A program made the translations under genes and the position numbers. From the NCBI GenBank assembly GCA_036491125.1, contig DASXCO010000077.1, forward strand, positions 1 to 35,253: DNA of 35,253 nucleotides, written 5' to 3'. Shown here piece after piece: positions 7,733-15,830 of this stretch. Below the pieces are notes generated by a model that did no database searches, was not told the origin of the DNA, and saw only the letters and a list, made by a program, of their open reading frames with translations. This DNA comes from Acidimicrobiales bacterium (GTDB lineage Bacteria > Actinomycetota > Acidimicrobiia > Acidimicrobiales > AC-9). Position 1 is the stretch's first letter, and the number at the start of each line of letters is the position of its first letter.

Positions 7733-8985
7733 GCACCGACGAGATCGAGAACGTCGAGGCCTTCCGGCAGCGGGCTCGCGCATGGATCCACGAGAACCTC
7801 CGCCCTGTCGGGCCGGTGGCGCTATCGCTGCGCCGGGAGCGAAGCGACGAGCAGGAGCTCGTCGCCGTCGCCCGCGACCGGGAGGTCCAGCGCATGCTGT
7901 TCGACGCAGGGCTGGCGGGAATCTGCATCCCCCCCGAGTACGGCGGCCAGGGTCTCACTCCCGACCACCAGCAGGCGCTCAACGACGAGCTCGCCGGCTA
8001 CGAGTTCGCCATGCGCCTGCAGGTGCCGACGTTCACGCCCTGTCTCGCGGTCCTGCTCGAGTTCGGCACCGAGGACCAGAGGCGTCGGCACATCCCCGCC
8101 ATCCTCAAGGGCGAGGAGATCTGGATGCAGCTCCTGTCCGAGCCGAGCGGTGGGTCCGATGTTGCCGGGGCGCTGACGAGTGCGGTCCGAGACGGCGACG
8201 AGTGGATCCTGAACGGCTCGAAGGTGTGGACGACGGGCGCCTGGTGGTCCGACTGGGGGCTCTGCCTCGCCCGGACGAACTGGGACGTCCCGAAGCACCG
8301 CGGACTCACGGTCTTCCTACTGCCGATCCACGAGCCGGGGGTCGAGGTGCGCCGTATCGAGATGCTCAACGGCAACAAGGAGTTCTGTCAGGAGTTCCTC
8401 TCCGACGTGCGCGTCCCCGACACCGACCGAGTCGGTGACATCGACGAGGGATGGACGGTCGGGACGGGGTGGATGTTCCACGAGCGGATGCTCTACAACT
8501 CACCGCTCGTCACTGTCCCCACCGGCACCACGCGCGGCAGCGCGAGCTCATCTTCGGCGCTCGACGTCGCCCGGGACGCCGGTCGGCTCGCCGATCCGAC
8601 GGTCCGCGACCTCATCGGGGAAGCGCGGATGCTCGACGTGGTCGGAGAGGAGCTGCAGCGCCGGATCGGTGATGGCATCGCGACGCAAACGATGTCCGGA
8701 GAGACGTCCGCCATCGGCCGTGTCTTCGTGGGCGTCGTCGCGGCGCGGCGGATGACCATACAGTTCGAGATCGCGGGCGCCGCCGGCGCGGCCTGGAGCG
8801 ACGACGACGGCGAGCTGACCCACTGCGGCACCGACTTCCTCATGCGCCAGACGTCCTGCATCGGCGGCGGCACCATCGAGATGGCGCGCAACGTCATCAG
8901 CGAGCGGGTCCTCGGCATGCCCCGGGAACGCACGCTCGATCGCGACGTGGCCTTCCGGGACGTGCCGCGAGCATCATCGCGATGA
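7729..8985 (+). CDS. Acyl-CoA dehydrogenase, second partner of a pair
   Basis: A 418-residue acyl-CoA dehydrogenase beginning at GTG inside the stop of the preceding gene. It shows the EYGGQG and LLSEPSGGSDVA motifs (residues about 65 and 140), the NGSKVWTTGA FAD/substrate strand, and a C-terminal GGGTIEMARNVISERVLG with E384. It should remove two hydrogens at the alpha-beta position of a CoA ester and pass electrons to ETF; no etf genes are in the window. Tight coupling with 6593-7732 suggests a heteromeric enzyme. The C-terminal tail after MPRERT is about 20 residues longer than usual and contains nothing recognisable. Confidence 0.9.
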   Translation: MSTDEIENVEAFRQRARAWIHENLRPVGPVALSLRRERSDEQELVAVARDREVQRMLFDAGLAGICIPPEYGGQGLTPDHQQALNDELAGYEFAMRLQVPTFTPCLAVLLEFGTEDQRRRHIPAILKGEEIWMQLLSEPSGGSDVAGALTSAVRDGDEWILNGSKVWTTGAWWSDWGLCLARTNWDVPKHRGLTVFLLPIHEPGVEVRRIEMLNGNKEFCQEFLSDVRVPDTDRVGDIDEGWTVGTGWMFHERMLYNSPLVTVPTGTTRGSASSSSALDVARDAGRLADPTVRDLIGEARMLDVVGEELQRRIGDGIATQTMSGETSAIGRVFVGVVAARRMTIQFEIAGAAGAAWSDDDGELTHCGTDFLMRQTSCIGGGTIEMARNVISERVLGMPRERTLDRDVAFRDVPRASSR

Positions 8986-9023
8986 AAGGTCCCGTTTCCT
9001 CGGCGATGGCGGCGCTACCGACG

Positions 9024-9052
9024 TTGCCAGTTTAGGAGAATTTCGTTATCGT
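9024..9052 (+). promoter_or_regulatory. Promoter for the SnoaL/acyl-CoA dehydrogenase operon
   Basis: TTGCCA (9024-9029), a 17-base spacer and TATCGT (9047-9052) lie seven bases before the GTG start at 9060. The -10 hexamer is the same as that at 2582-2587. No Shine-Dalgarno sequence fits between the -10 box and the start, so the message is probably leaderless. The TTGAC-N6-GTCAA operator is absent here, so this unit may be controlled differently from the one at 6593. Confidence 0.5.
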
Positions 9053-9059
9053 CACACCG

Positions 9060-9491
9060 GTGGCGACCCCGTCGGCCGAAGACGTCATCGAGCTGGAGCA
9101 GCTGCTGGCGCGCTATGCCCTCGGCATGACGAAGAGCGACATCGACGCGGTGATCGACGTGTTCACCCCCGACGGCTCCTACAGCGCCTTCGGCGATACT
9201 TACGGGCTCGCCGACTTCCCCGCGCTCGTCAAGGCTGCGCCCAAAGGACTCTTCCTCGTCGGCCCGCCCGTGCTCACGCTCGACGGCGACAGGGGCACCG
9301 GTGAACAGCCGCTGAGCTTCGTCGACCAGACCAACCACGATATGCGCATCGGGTGGTACACCGACACCTACCGGCGCACCGCCGATGGCTGGCGCCTGCA
9401 CACAAGGTCGATGACCTTCCTGCGGCGGAGCGGCGCTAAGGATTCCGGTCGAGTGCACGACCCCACGCGGCCCGCACCGACCGCTGGTTGA
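9060..9491 (+). CDS. SnoaL-like / NTF2-fold protein
   Basis: A 143-residue protein of the SnoaL-like alpha+beta barrel family. It has the N-terminal helix EDVIELEQLLARYALGM, the DIDAVIDVFTPDGSYSAFG segment, and the typical C-terminal strand YRRTADGWRLHTRSMTFLRR. Such proteins are cyclases, isomerases or hydratases acting on polycyclic or aromatic ligands, or have no known reaction. The GTG start directly follows the promoter. The stop overlaps the next start (TGATG), so it is co-translated with the following acyl-CoA dehydrogenase pair and may hydrate or isomerise their product. Ring-type substrates are a reasonable guess but not shown by the sequence. Confidence 0.8.
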   Translation: MATPSAEDVIELEQLLARYALGMTKSDIDAVIDVFTPDGSYSAFGDTYGLADFPALVKAAPKGLFLVGPPVLTLDGDRGTGEQPLSFVDQTNHDMRIGWYTDTYRRTADGWRLHTRSMTFLRRSGAKDSGRVHDPTRPAPTAG

Positions 9492-10621
9492 TGGAGCTCG
9501 ACGAGTTCCGGACGTCGCTCGACGCCTGGCTCGACGAGCAGGAAGGCGCCTTGGCCCCCGATCACGATGGACTCGGGACGTTGGACGAGCAGATGGCGCA
9601 GCTCACAAAGGTCAAGAGGCTCACGTTCGATGCCGGCTGGATGCGCTGGGGCTGGCCAGTGCGGGTCGGTGGGCTCGGAGGGACGACGCTGCCGCGCGCC
9701 TACCTGGGCGAGGCCCTCACGTCGCGAGACCTCGTCGAGCCAGGGATCTACTCCATGGCCGAGGTGCTGGCGCCGACGATGATCGACTTCGCCGCACCCG
9801 AGCTGGCCGCGACCATGGTCCCGCGGTTGCTCCGCGGTGACGAGACGTGGTGCCAGGGCTTCTCCGAGCCCGGCACGGGCAGCAACCTCGCGTCGCTGTC
9901 GTGCCGCGCCGTGCGATCCCACGGCGGCTGGCGGGTCACCGGTCAGAAGGTGTGGACGAGTCTGGCCCAGTACTCCGAGCGCTGCGTCCTCTTGACGAGG
10001 ACGGGCTCCGTCGAGTCGGCGCATCGCGGGATCACCGCGCTCTTCGTCGACATGGACTCGCCCGGTATCACGGTGCGGCCCATCGAGTCGATGCACGGCG
10101 TCGAGGAGTTCTGCGAGGTCTTCTTCGACGACGTGGCGGTGCCCTTCGACCGGACTCTCGGCGAGGAGGGCCAAGGCTGGTCGGTCGCCATGGACCTGCT
10201 CCCATATGAGCGCAGCACCTCGCTCTGGCACCGCGCCGCCTATCTGCACCGGCGGCTGCAGCAGCTCCTCGACGCGGCTCCGCCGGACACCCTCGACGCC
10301 GCCGAGGTCGGCCAAACGACCCAGCTGCTGTACGCCTTCCGAGCACGATCGAGGTCGACGCAGCACCGGTTGGCGCGGGGTGAGGACCTCGGACCGGAGA
10401 CCTCGATCGACAAAGTGCTGCTGGCCACGATCGAACAGGCGGTGTTCGACCTCGTGGGCGACGGCCTGGCCTCCGACCTGGCCATAGGCGATGGCACCAC
10501 CAGCGAGCGGTGGCGGACCGAGTTCCTCTACTCGCGGGCGGCCACGATCTACGGCGGCAGCGCCGAGATCCAGCGCAACATCATCGCCCGCCGCCTGCTC
10601 GACCTCGGGAGCGATCGGTGA
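9491..10621 (+). CDS. Acyl-CoA dehydrogenase, third of four
   Basis: A 376-residue acyl-CoA dehydrogenase. It shows GWPVRVGGLGGT near residue 55, CQGFSEPGTGSNLASLS near 120, the VTGQKVWTS strand, and the C-terminal IYGGSAEIQRNIIARRLL with E359. The ATG at 9491 overlaps the SnoaL stop (an in-frame TTG at 9488 also exists). The stop overlaps the following gene by GTGA. Together with 10618-11556 it forms a second large-plus-small acyl-CoA dehydrogenase pair in the same direction as the first, which suggests two successive or alternative dehydrogenation steps on related CoA esters. Confidence 0.9.
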   Translation: MELDEFRTSLDAWLDEQEGALAPDHDGLGTLDEQMAQLTKVKRLTFDAGWMRWGWPVRVGGLGGTTLPRAYLGEALTSRDLVEPGIYSMAEVLAPTMIDFAAPELAATMVPRLLRGDETWCQGFSEPGTGSNLASLSCRAVRSHGGWRVTGQKVWTSLAQYSERCVLLTRTGSVESAHRGITALFVDMDSPGITVRPIESMHGVEEFCEVFFDDVAVPFDRTLGEEGQGWSVAMDLLPYERSTSLWHRAAYLHRRLQQLLDAAPPDTLDAAEVGQTTQLLYAFRARSRSTQHRLARGEDLGPETSIDKVLLATIEQAVFDLVGDGLASDLAIGDGTTSERWRTEFLYSRAATIYGGSAEIQRNIIARRLLDLGSDR

Positions 10622-11556
10622 TCGACGCCGCGGCGCGGGAGCTGTTCGAGCGCGGCATCGGCCATGCGTTCGACCAACCCACCAGCGAAGCGGTCGACGC
10701 AGCCCTAGGCGAGCTGGGCTGGCACGACGCGCTGGCTGCCGACCAGCGCGCCGCGGTCTCGGCTCTCTTCCGGCGCCAGGGCGAGGTGAGCGCCACCTCG
10801 TCTGCGCTCGACTGGCTCCTCGCCAGCAGCCTCGGCGCCGACGGTGCCGTGGTGCTCCCCGCCCTCGGCCGATGGGACCCGCCCGGCGAGGTGTACGGGC
10901 CGCGGCTGCGGGTCAACGGGCTCTCGCGCCAGTCGATCGGTGACCGCGTCGTCGTGGTGGCAAGCGCCAGGGACAAGGACATCGCGTTCGACGTGCCGGC
11001 GGCCGATCTCCTGCTCAGACCGGTGCATGGGGTCGACCCGCAGCTCGAGCTCCTCGAGATAACCGGCGAGACGGTTGATGTCGACGGCCAACCCCTGATC
11101 GGTTGGGAGGCCGCCCTCGCCCTCGGGCAACTCGCCGTCGGCCACGAGCTCGTGGGCGCGTCGAGGGCGATGCTCGAGCTCGCTCGCGCCCACGCCCTCG
11201 AGCGCGTCCAGTTCGGGCGCCCGATTGCCACATTCCAGGCTATCCGCCACAGGCTGGCCGACTCGCTCGTCGCCATCGAGGCCGCTGAGGCCGTGCTGGA
11301 TGCCGCCTGGCTGGACCGATCGCCACAGACTGCGGCGATGGCCAAGGCCATGTCGGGGCGCAGCGCTCGGATCGCTGCCCGCCACTGCCAGCAGGTTCTG
11401 GCCGGCATCGGGTTCACGACCGAGCACGCGCTCCACCGCTACGTCAGACGGGTGCTCGTGCTCGACCTACTGCTCGGCTCGTCGAAGGCGCTCACGCGGA
11501 AGCTGGGCAGCGAGGTCGTCGCCTCGCGACAGCTGCCGCCCCTGCTCCCGCTGTGA
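10618..11556 (+). CDS. Acyl-CoA dehydrogenase-like protein, short partner
   Basis: A 312-residue protein starting at GTG within the previous stop. Only the C-terminal helical domain is strongly acyl-CoA-dehydrogenase-like (HALERVQFGRPIATFQAIRHRLADS, then QQVLAGIGFTTEHALHRYVRR). The N-terminal and middle domains are shortened by about 60 residues against the family norm and lack the usual SEP..GSD motif. It has no GG-(T/S)-x-E-I catalytic-type motif. This fits a non-catalytic, structural or flavin-sharing partner of the enzyme at 9491-10621. The gene ends 18 bases before the convergent P450. Confidence 0.82.
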   Translation: MIDAAARELFERGIGHAFDQPTSEAVDAALGELGWHDALAADQRAAVSALFRRQGEVSATSSALDWLLASSLGADGAVVLPALGRWDPPGEVYGPRLRVNGLSRQSIGDRVVVVASARDKDIAFDVPAADLLLRPVHGVDPQLELLEITGETVDVDGQPLIGWEAALALGQLAVGHELVGASRAMLELARAHALERVQFGRPIATFQAIRHRLADSLVAIEAAEAVLDAAWLDRSPQTAAMAKAMSGRSARIAARHCQQVLAGIGFTTEHALHRYVRRVLVLDLLLGSSKALTRKLGSEVVASRQLPPLLPL

Positions 11557-11574
11557 GGGTGATGGCGCGGTGAG

Positions 11575-12849
11575 CTAAGCCGGCTCGAACGTGAGGTGGA
11601 GGCGGTTGAGACCGCGGAGGATGTAGGTCGGCGCATACTCGTACCGGCGGGCGCCGGCGGGACCGTGGTGCGCTTCCGAGATTCGTATGTCGCCCATGCG
11701 GTCGAGCAGGCGCTCGATCGCCACGCGGGCCTCGGCCCTGGCGAGGGGCGCGCCCGGGCAGAAGTGGTTGCCGTGCCCGAAGGCCAGGTGCTCCCGCGCG
11801 TTCTCCCGGTCGACCCGGAACTCCGCCGGCGACCCGAATCGCCGGGGGTCGTGGTTGGCGGCGCCATTGAGGACCATCACGGTGGTCCCGGCGGGGAGGT
11901 CGACGCCGCCCACCGTCGTCGGTACCCGTGACAGGCGAAAGTCACCCTTCACCGGGCTCTCGAATCGCAGCACCTCCTCGACGAAGCTGGGGATGCGCTC
12001 GCGCTCGGTCCGCAGCAGATCCTGGAGGTCGGGGCGGTCAGCGATGAGCTGGAACGCCGAGCCGAGCAGGCGCACCGTCGTCTCCTGGCCGGCCGCGAAC
12101 AGGTTCGCGGCCACCCGCACGGCGTCGATCACCTCGGGCAGCGTGCCATCCGGGAAGGTGGCCGTCGCCAGCCCGGTGAGCACGTCATTGCGCGGATGGC
12201 GCCGTCGGTCCTCGATGTACAGGGAGAGCTCGCCGTAGAGGTACTCGAGGGGGCTGTGGCGCATCGTGTCGTCCGTGCTGCCCACCTGCCGGCGCTCGTG
12301 CGACCCTCCCTGCAGCACCTCGCGGAGCCGGGCCCGGGCTTCGGTGGGCACGCCCAGCAGATCGGCGATCACCAGCAGTGTGAACGGTCCGGCGAACTCC
12401 TTGACGATCTCGACCTCGCCCCGGGCGTGGAACTCCTCGATCTGCTGGTCGGCGAGCTCCCACATGAACGCCTCGTTCTCCTTGAGACGCTTTGGCGTGA
12501 TCAGCCGCATGAGCAGGCCACGATGCGCCTTGTGCGCGGGCGGGTCCATGGTCGTGATCTGGTCGCTCATCGGGAGCTCATCGCGGTGGCGCTCGATCAG
12601 CTCGCTCACGTCATTGCCCTCGAGCGGGGTGGGGAAGCCGGGGAACGGCCCCGACACCGAGTTGCACGAGGAGAACGTCTCTACGTCGTGGTAGACGGCA
12701 AGCGCCTCTTCGTACCCCGTAACCATCATCACGTCGTGGTGCCGCTCGCGGCGCACCGGGCACTCCTGGCGCAGGAAGTCGAAGTACGGGTAGGGGTCCT
12801 CGATGAGCGTCTGCTCGCGGAAGAAGTCGATGGCGTCGTAGTCGGTCAT
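11575..12849 (-). CDS. Cytochrome P450 (soluble bacterial class), second in the window
   Basis: A 424-residue P450 unlike the first in detail. The I-helix motif is AAGQETT (252-258), the ExxR motif EEVLR (291-295), and the haem loop FGHGNHFCPG with thiolate C364. Its start (ATG) overlaps the stop of the upstream crotonase at 12846-13631 (ATGA), so the order of translation is crotonase then P450. It converges with the acyl-CoA dehydrogenase run. No electron-transfer partner is adjacent. It may oxidise the same substrate family as the first P450 at another position; this is inferred from context only. Confidence 0.93.
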   Translation of the reverse strand: MTDYDAIDFFREQTLIEDPYPYFDFLRQECPVRRERHHDVMMVTGYEEALAVYHDVETFSSCNSVSGPFPGFPTPLEGNDVSELIERHRDELPMSDQITTMDPPAHKAHRGLLMRLITPKRLKENEAFMWELADQQIEEFHARGEVEIVKEFAGPFTLLVIADLLGVPTEARARLREVLQGGSHERRQVGSTDDTMRHSPLEYLYGELSLYIEDRRRHPRNDVLTGLATATFPDGTLPEVIDAVRVAANLFAAGQETTVRLLGSAFQLIADRPDLQDLLRTERERIPSFVEEVLRFESPVKGDFRLSRVPTTVGGVDLPAGTTVMVLNGAANHDPRRFGSPAEFRVDRENAREHLAFGHGNHFCPGAPLARAEARVAIERLLDRMGDIRISEAHHGPAGARRYEYAPTYILRGLNRLHLTFEPA

Positions 12850-13631
12850 GCCGGTCCCTTCGAGAGGAGGCGGTCGAGATTGGCCCGCAGCTCGGGCGAT
12901 GTGAACGACCGGTCCTCGGCGGCGAGGGCGAAGTCGATCGTCGCCAGCACGGCCCGCTGGAGGTGGAGATTGAGAATCCGCTTGGTGTCCTCGGTCGCCT
13001 GCTTGGGCAACTTGACGATGCGGTCGGCGCAGGCCAGCGCCTGGTCCACCACCCCGCCGTCGGGGCAGACATGGTTCACGAGCCCGATCTCGGCGGCTCG
13101 CCGGGCCGGGATGGGGTCACCGGTGAGCGCGTACTCCTTGGCCAGCTGCAGGCTGATGAGGAGCGGCCAGGTAACCGGGCCACCGTCGGCGGCCACCAGG
13201 CCCACCGCCACGTGCGGGTCGGCCAGGTGGGCGCTCTCGGCCATGAACACGATGTCGGACAAGGCCACGAGACTGCAGCCGAGCCCGACGGCCGGGCCGT
13301 TCACCGCGGCGATGATCGGCACGCGGCACGCGAGCATCCCGGTCACGATCTGCTTGCCGTCGGTCAGCGACTGCCGGCGCAGAGCGCTGTCCTTGGTCAG
13401 CTCGACCAGATAGGTGAAATCGCCACCTGCGGAGAACGCCCGGCCGTTGCCGGTCAGCACGACGGCGCGGGCGTCGTCGTCGGCGTCGATCTGCGGGAAC
13501 AGCTTGGCGAGTCCCTGGTGGAGCTGGTGGTTGGTGGCGTTCAGCTGCTCGGGCCGGTTGAGGCGGACGAGCCTGATCGGCCCCTGGGCCTCGACCTCTA
13601 TCACGGGCGGCACGTCGTATGCAGTCATCAC
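12846..13631 (-). CDS. Crotonase-family protein (enoyl-CoA hydratase/isomerase-like)
   Basis: A 261-residue crotonase with VRLNRPEQLNATN near residue 20, the oxyanion-hole region FSAGGDF near 70, and NGPAVGLGCSLVALSD near 110. It has the DPHVAVGLVAADGG variant instead of the classical PE motif, so the two catalytic glutamates are Ser and His here. This variant group is common in actinobacteria, and its reactions are poorly assigned. GTG (13631) is directly followed by ATG (13628); either can start. No strong ribosome-binding site is seen. A loosely operator-like TTGAC...GTCA element lies about 100 bases upstream at 13721-13738. Confidence 0.87.
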   Translation of the reverse strand: MMTAYDVPPVIEVEAQGPIRLVRLNRPEQLNATNHQLHQGLAKLFPQIDADDDARAVVLTGNGRAFSAGGDFTYLVELTKDSALRRQSLTDGKQIVTGMLACRVPIIAAVNGPAVGLGCSLVALSDIVFMAESAHLADPHVAVGLVAADGGPVTWPLLISLQLAKEYALTGDPIPARRAAEIGLVNHVCPDGGVVDQALACADRIVKLPKQATEDTKRILNLHLQRAVLATIDFALAAEDRSFTSPELRANLDRLLSKGPA

Positions 13632-13798
13632 GCCGGCCGTCCGAGGATGCGGGTGGCGACCGTGGCCGGCCTCACCCCGCGGTGGGTCAGGGCCGCTGCC
13701 ATCGGAAACATTCTTCTCGATGACGAGACCGCCGTCAATCAGACAGCGTATGTACGGTTCTCGTCACGCTCGCTGGCGACGACCGAGGGGCGTCGGTG

Positions 13799-14572
13799 CT
13801 ACCGACCCCGCCACACCGGCTTGCGCTTCTCGATGAATGCCATCGCGCCTTCCCTGGCGTCCGCGCTGCCAAACACCAACGGCTGCAACTCGCGGAGGCG
13901 CTCGGCTGCCCGGCCGGCGTCCGTCACGTTCAGTCGGACGAGCTCCTTGGTTGCCCCCACGCCCAACGGGCCATTAGCGGCGATTCGCTCCGCATACCCG
14001 AGCGCCGTGGGCATCACCTCGTCCGTTGCGACCACAGCATTGACCAGGCCGAGCTCATAGGCGCGGTCCGCGTCGACGCTGTCGCCGGTGAGGGCCATCT
14101 CCAGTGCGATGGCCAACGGGATCCTGGTACCGAGCAAGGTGCCGCTGCCTGCTGGGATCAGCCCTCTCTTGACCTCGGGCAGCCCGAACATGGCCTGGGA
14201 GGACGCGACGATGATGTCGCAGCTCAGGAGAAGCTCGAAGCCACCCGCCAGAGCTGAGGCGTTGGCGGCGCCGATTACCGGCACGGTGAGCTGGCCGTCG
14301 ATCAACCGACGGAAGCCTTCCATGCTGTCGGCGTCGCTCGGAGTCGACTGCTCCCCGCTGGCAAAGGCGCGCAGGTCCATCCCCGCGCAGAAAGCGCGGT
14401 CACCGGTGCCAGTGATCACGACGACCCGGATCTCCGGGTCCGCCTCCGCCTCCTGCGCCACCGCGCCGATGCCGTCGATCACCGTGGCGTTGAGCGCGTT
14501 CCTCGCCTCGGGCCGGTTCAGGCGGGCGACGAGGACGTTGCCACGCCGCTCGCGGACGAGCTCGTCGTTCAA
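13799..14572 (-). CDS. Enoyl-CoA hydratase (classical crotonase)
   Basis: A 257-residue crotonase that keeps both catalytic glutamates: one in AGGFELLLSCD and one in FGLPEVKRGLIPAGSG, with oxyanion-hole FCAGMDLRAF near residue 65. It is the only crotonase in the window with the complete pair, so it is the best candidate for hydrating the enoyl-CoA made by the acyl-CoA dehydrogenases. The start is TTG (MNDELVRERRGNVLV), overlapping the phosphotransferase stop as TTGA; translational coupling supports this unusual start, and no nearer ATG or GTG gives a full N-terminus. Confidence 0.9.
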   Translation of the reverse strand: MNDELVRERRGNVLVARLNRPEARNALNATVIDGIGAVAQEAEADPEIRVVVITGTGDRAFCAGMDLRAFASGEQSTPSDADSMEGFRRLIDGQLTVPVIGAANASALAGGFELLLSCDIIVASSQAMFGLPEVKRGLIPAGSGTLLGTRIPLAIALEMALTGDSVDADRAYELGLVNAVVATDEVMPTALGYAERIAANGPLGVGATKELVRLNVTDAGRAAERLRELQPLVFGSADAREGAMAFIEKRKPVWRGR

Positions 14573-15603
14573 CGGCCGTAGTCCGTGGTCTCGGCCAGCT
14601 CGGCGGCTCCCTTCATCAGATCGACGACGATCGGGCCGAAGGCCACGAGCTTCTCATCGTCACCCGCCCGCTGAAAGCCCCGTTCCAACACGATGGCAAG
14701 CTTCCACTTGGCGAGGATGACGTAGTAGTCGATGTCATCGACCTGCCGCCCCGATACCTCGGCGTAGTGCGAGAGGACCTGAGAACGGGACGGCATGCCC
14801 CGCAGGTCGACGTAGCTTGCCTCTGAGGCCTCCAGGGCCGTCGTATCCTCGGGCCAGCTCTGGATCATCCAACCGAGGTCCAGCTTGGGGTCGCCGACGG
14901 TACCCATCTCCCAGTCGACGATGGCGGCAAGGCTGGCCGGAGCGCCGTCCTTGTACATCACGTTGGCGAACTGATAGTCGCCGTGCATGATCCCCGGGAT
15001 GTAGTCGACCGGCCGATGCGCCTGCAGCCACGTCGTGGCGACGTCCATACCCTCCAGCTTCCGGCCCTTGATCCGCTCGAAGAACGTGGTCCAGCGTTCG
15101 ACCTGGCGGTCGTGGAAACCATCGGGGCGGCCAAGTCCCTGCAGGCCCTTGGCCCGCCAGTCGACCTTCGAGAGCAGGGCGATGCCCTCCGCCAGCTGGT
15201 AGCCCAGCCCGGCGCGTGCCCCAAGATCGGCGTCGAAGGGCGCCGGCCAGCTCTTCTGATCCATGGGTGACCAGCCGTCGACAAAGCCCATGAGGTAGAA
15301 CGTCCGGCCGAGCACCGACGGGTCGTCGCACATCGCGATGGCCGAGGTGTGGGGAACGTCGGTGCCGTCCAGCGCCTCGATAATGCGCCACTCACGGAGG
15401 ATCCCTTCGTCCCGGTCAGCTGGCGCGCCTGACGGCGGGACCCGGATCGCGCCGCGAAGCTCACCGCGGCGGATCTCGTAGATCTCGTTCTGCGACCCGC
15501 CCGAGAGAAAACGGTGCTCGATGGGCTCACCCTTGCCGGGCAGGCCGCTGTCATCCATCCATGTGGCAAGACGGTCGAAAGAGATCACGGGTTGCGTCGC
15601 CAT
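14569..15603 (-). CDS. APH-family phosphotransferase (FadE36-like / acyl-CoA-pathway kinase-like protein)
   Basis: A 344-residue aminoglycoside-phosphotransferase-fold protein. The glycine-rich LSGGSQNEIY (33-42), the catalytic-loop GIMHGDYQFANVMY with HGD at 207-209, and the metal-binding IVDWEMGTVGDPKLDLGW from about 228 are all present, so it should be catalytically competent. Proteins of this branch sit beside acyl-CoA dehydrogenases in actinobacteria and resemble the kinase domain of ACAD10/11, which phosphorylates 4-hydroxyacyl-CoAs; a similar role on a hydroxy-acyl-CoA is possible. The ATG is backed by GAGAGGAAGG eight bases upstream. It is cotranscribed with the enoyl-CoA hydratase that overlaps its stop. 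Confidence 0.85.
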   Translation of the reverse strand: MATQPVISFDRLATWMDDSGLPGKGEPIEHRFLSGGSQNEIYEIRRGELRGAIRVPPSGAPADRDEGILREWRIIEALDGTDVPHTSAIAMCDDPSVLGRTFYLMGFVDGWSPMDQKSWPAPFDADLGARAGLGYQLAEGIALLSKVDWRAKGLQGLGRPDGFHDRQVERWTTFFERIKGRKLEGMDVATTWLQAHRPVDYIPGIMHGDYQFANVMYKDGAPASLAAIVDWEMGTVGDPKLDLGWMIQSWPEDTTALEASEASYVDLRGMPSRSQVLSHYAEVSGRQVDDIDYYVILAKWKLAIVLERGFQRAGDDEKLVAFGPIVVDLMKGAAELAETTDYGR

Positions 15604-15673
15604 TACACCTTCCTCTCGTCACCTCCAGACTATTTCGCCAGCGCGCCAGTCGCCGCGACGGAGCACCACCGAG

Positions 15674-15688
15674 TCGTTGCAACAACGA
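15674..15688. promoter_or_regulatory. Operator-like palindrome upstream of the phosphotransferase operon
   Basis: TCGTTG-CAA-CAACGA is a perfect inverted repeat with a three-base centre, about 70 bases upstream of the minus-strand start at 15603 and in the divergent region shared with the LVIVD gene. It has the size of a TetR/GntR-type operator. No identical copy was noticed elsewhere in the window. Confidence 0.35.
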
Positions 15689-15739
15689 GACGATGAAGCG
15701 GTACACAGCCGCACCACGGCCAAGAAGTCACTCACCCTC

Positions 15740-15754
15740 GAGAAGACCGTTCTC
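15740..15754. promoter_or_regulatory. Operator-like palindrome beside the LVIVD promoter
   Basis: GAGAA-GACCG-TTCTC lies five bases before the TTGACA box of the putative plus-strand promoter. It could bind a regulator of the secreted-protein gene. It is short and seen once, so it may be chance. Confidence 0.25.
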
Positions 15755-15758
15755 AAAT

Positions 15759-15787
15759 TTGACATAGGGTCGATTCGTATATAAAAA
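15759..15787 (+). promoter_or_regulatory. Promoter for the LVIVD-repeat protein
   Basis: TTGACA (15759-15764) is followed by an unusually AT-rich run (TATATAAAAA, 15778-15787) in an otherwise GC-rich region. Spacing to TATAAA is 15 and to TAAAAA 17 bases. The coding start at 15831 lies about 45 bases downstream with GAGGG in front of it. Confidence 0.5.
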
Positions 15788-15830
15788 GGGCGGCTTGAGC
15801 TGGGGTTCGGTCGGTCCGAGGGTACGGCAG

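Noticed and set aside
13721-13738. TGAC-N9-GTCA element upstream of the crotonase/P450 unit
   Set aside because: The spacer is nine rather than six bases and few other positions agree with the operator copies; the matching minus-strand -10 (AAGAAT) is poor. It may be chance.
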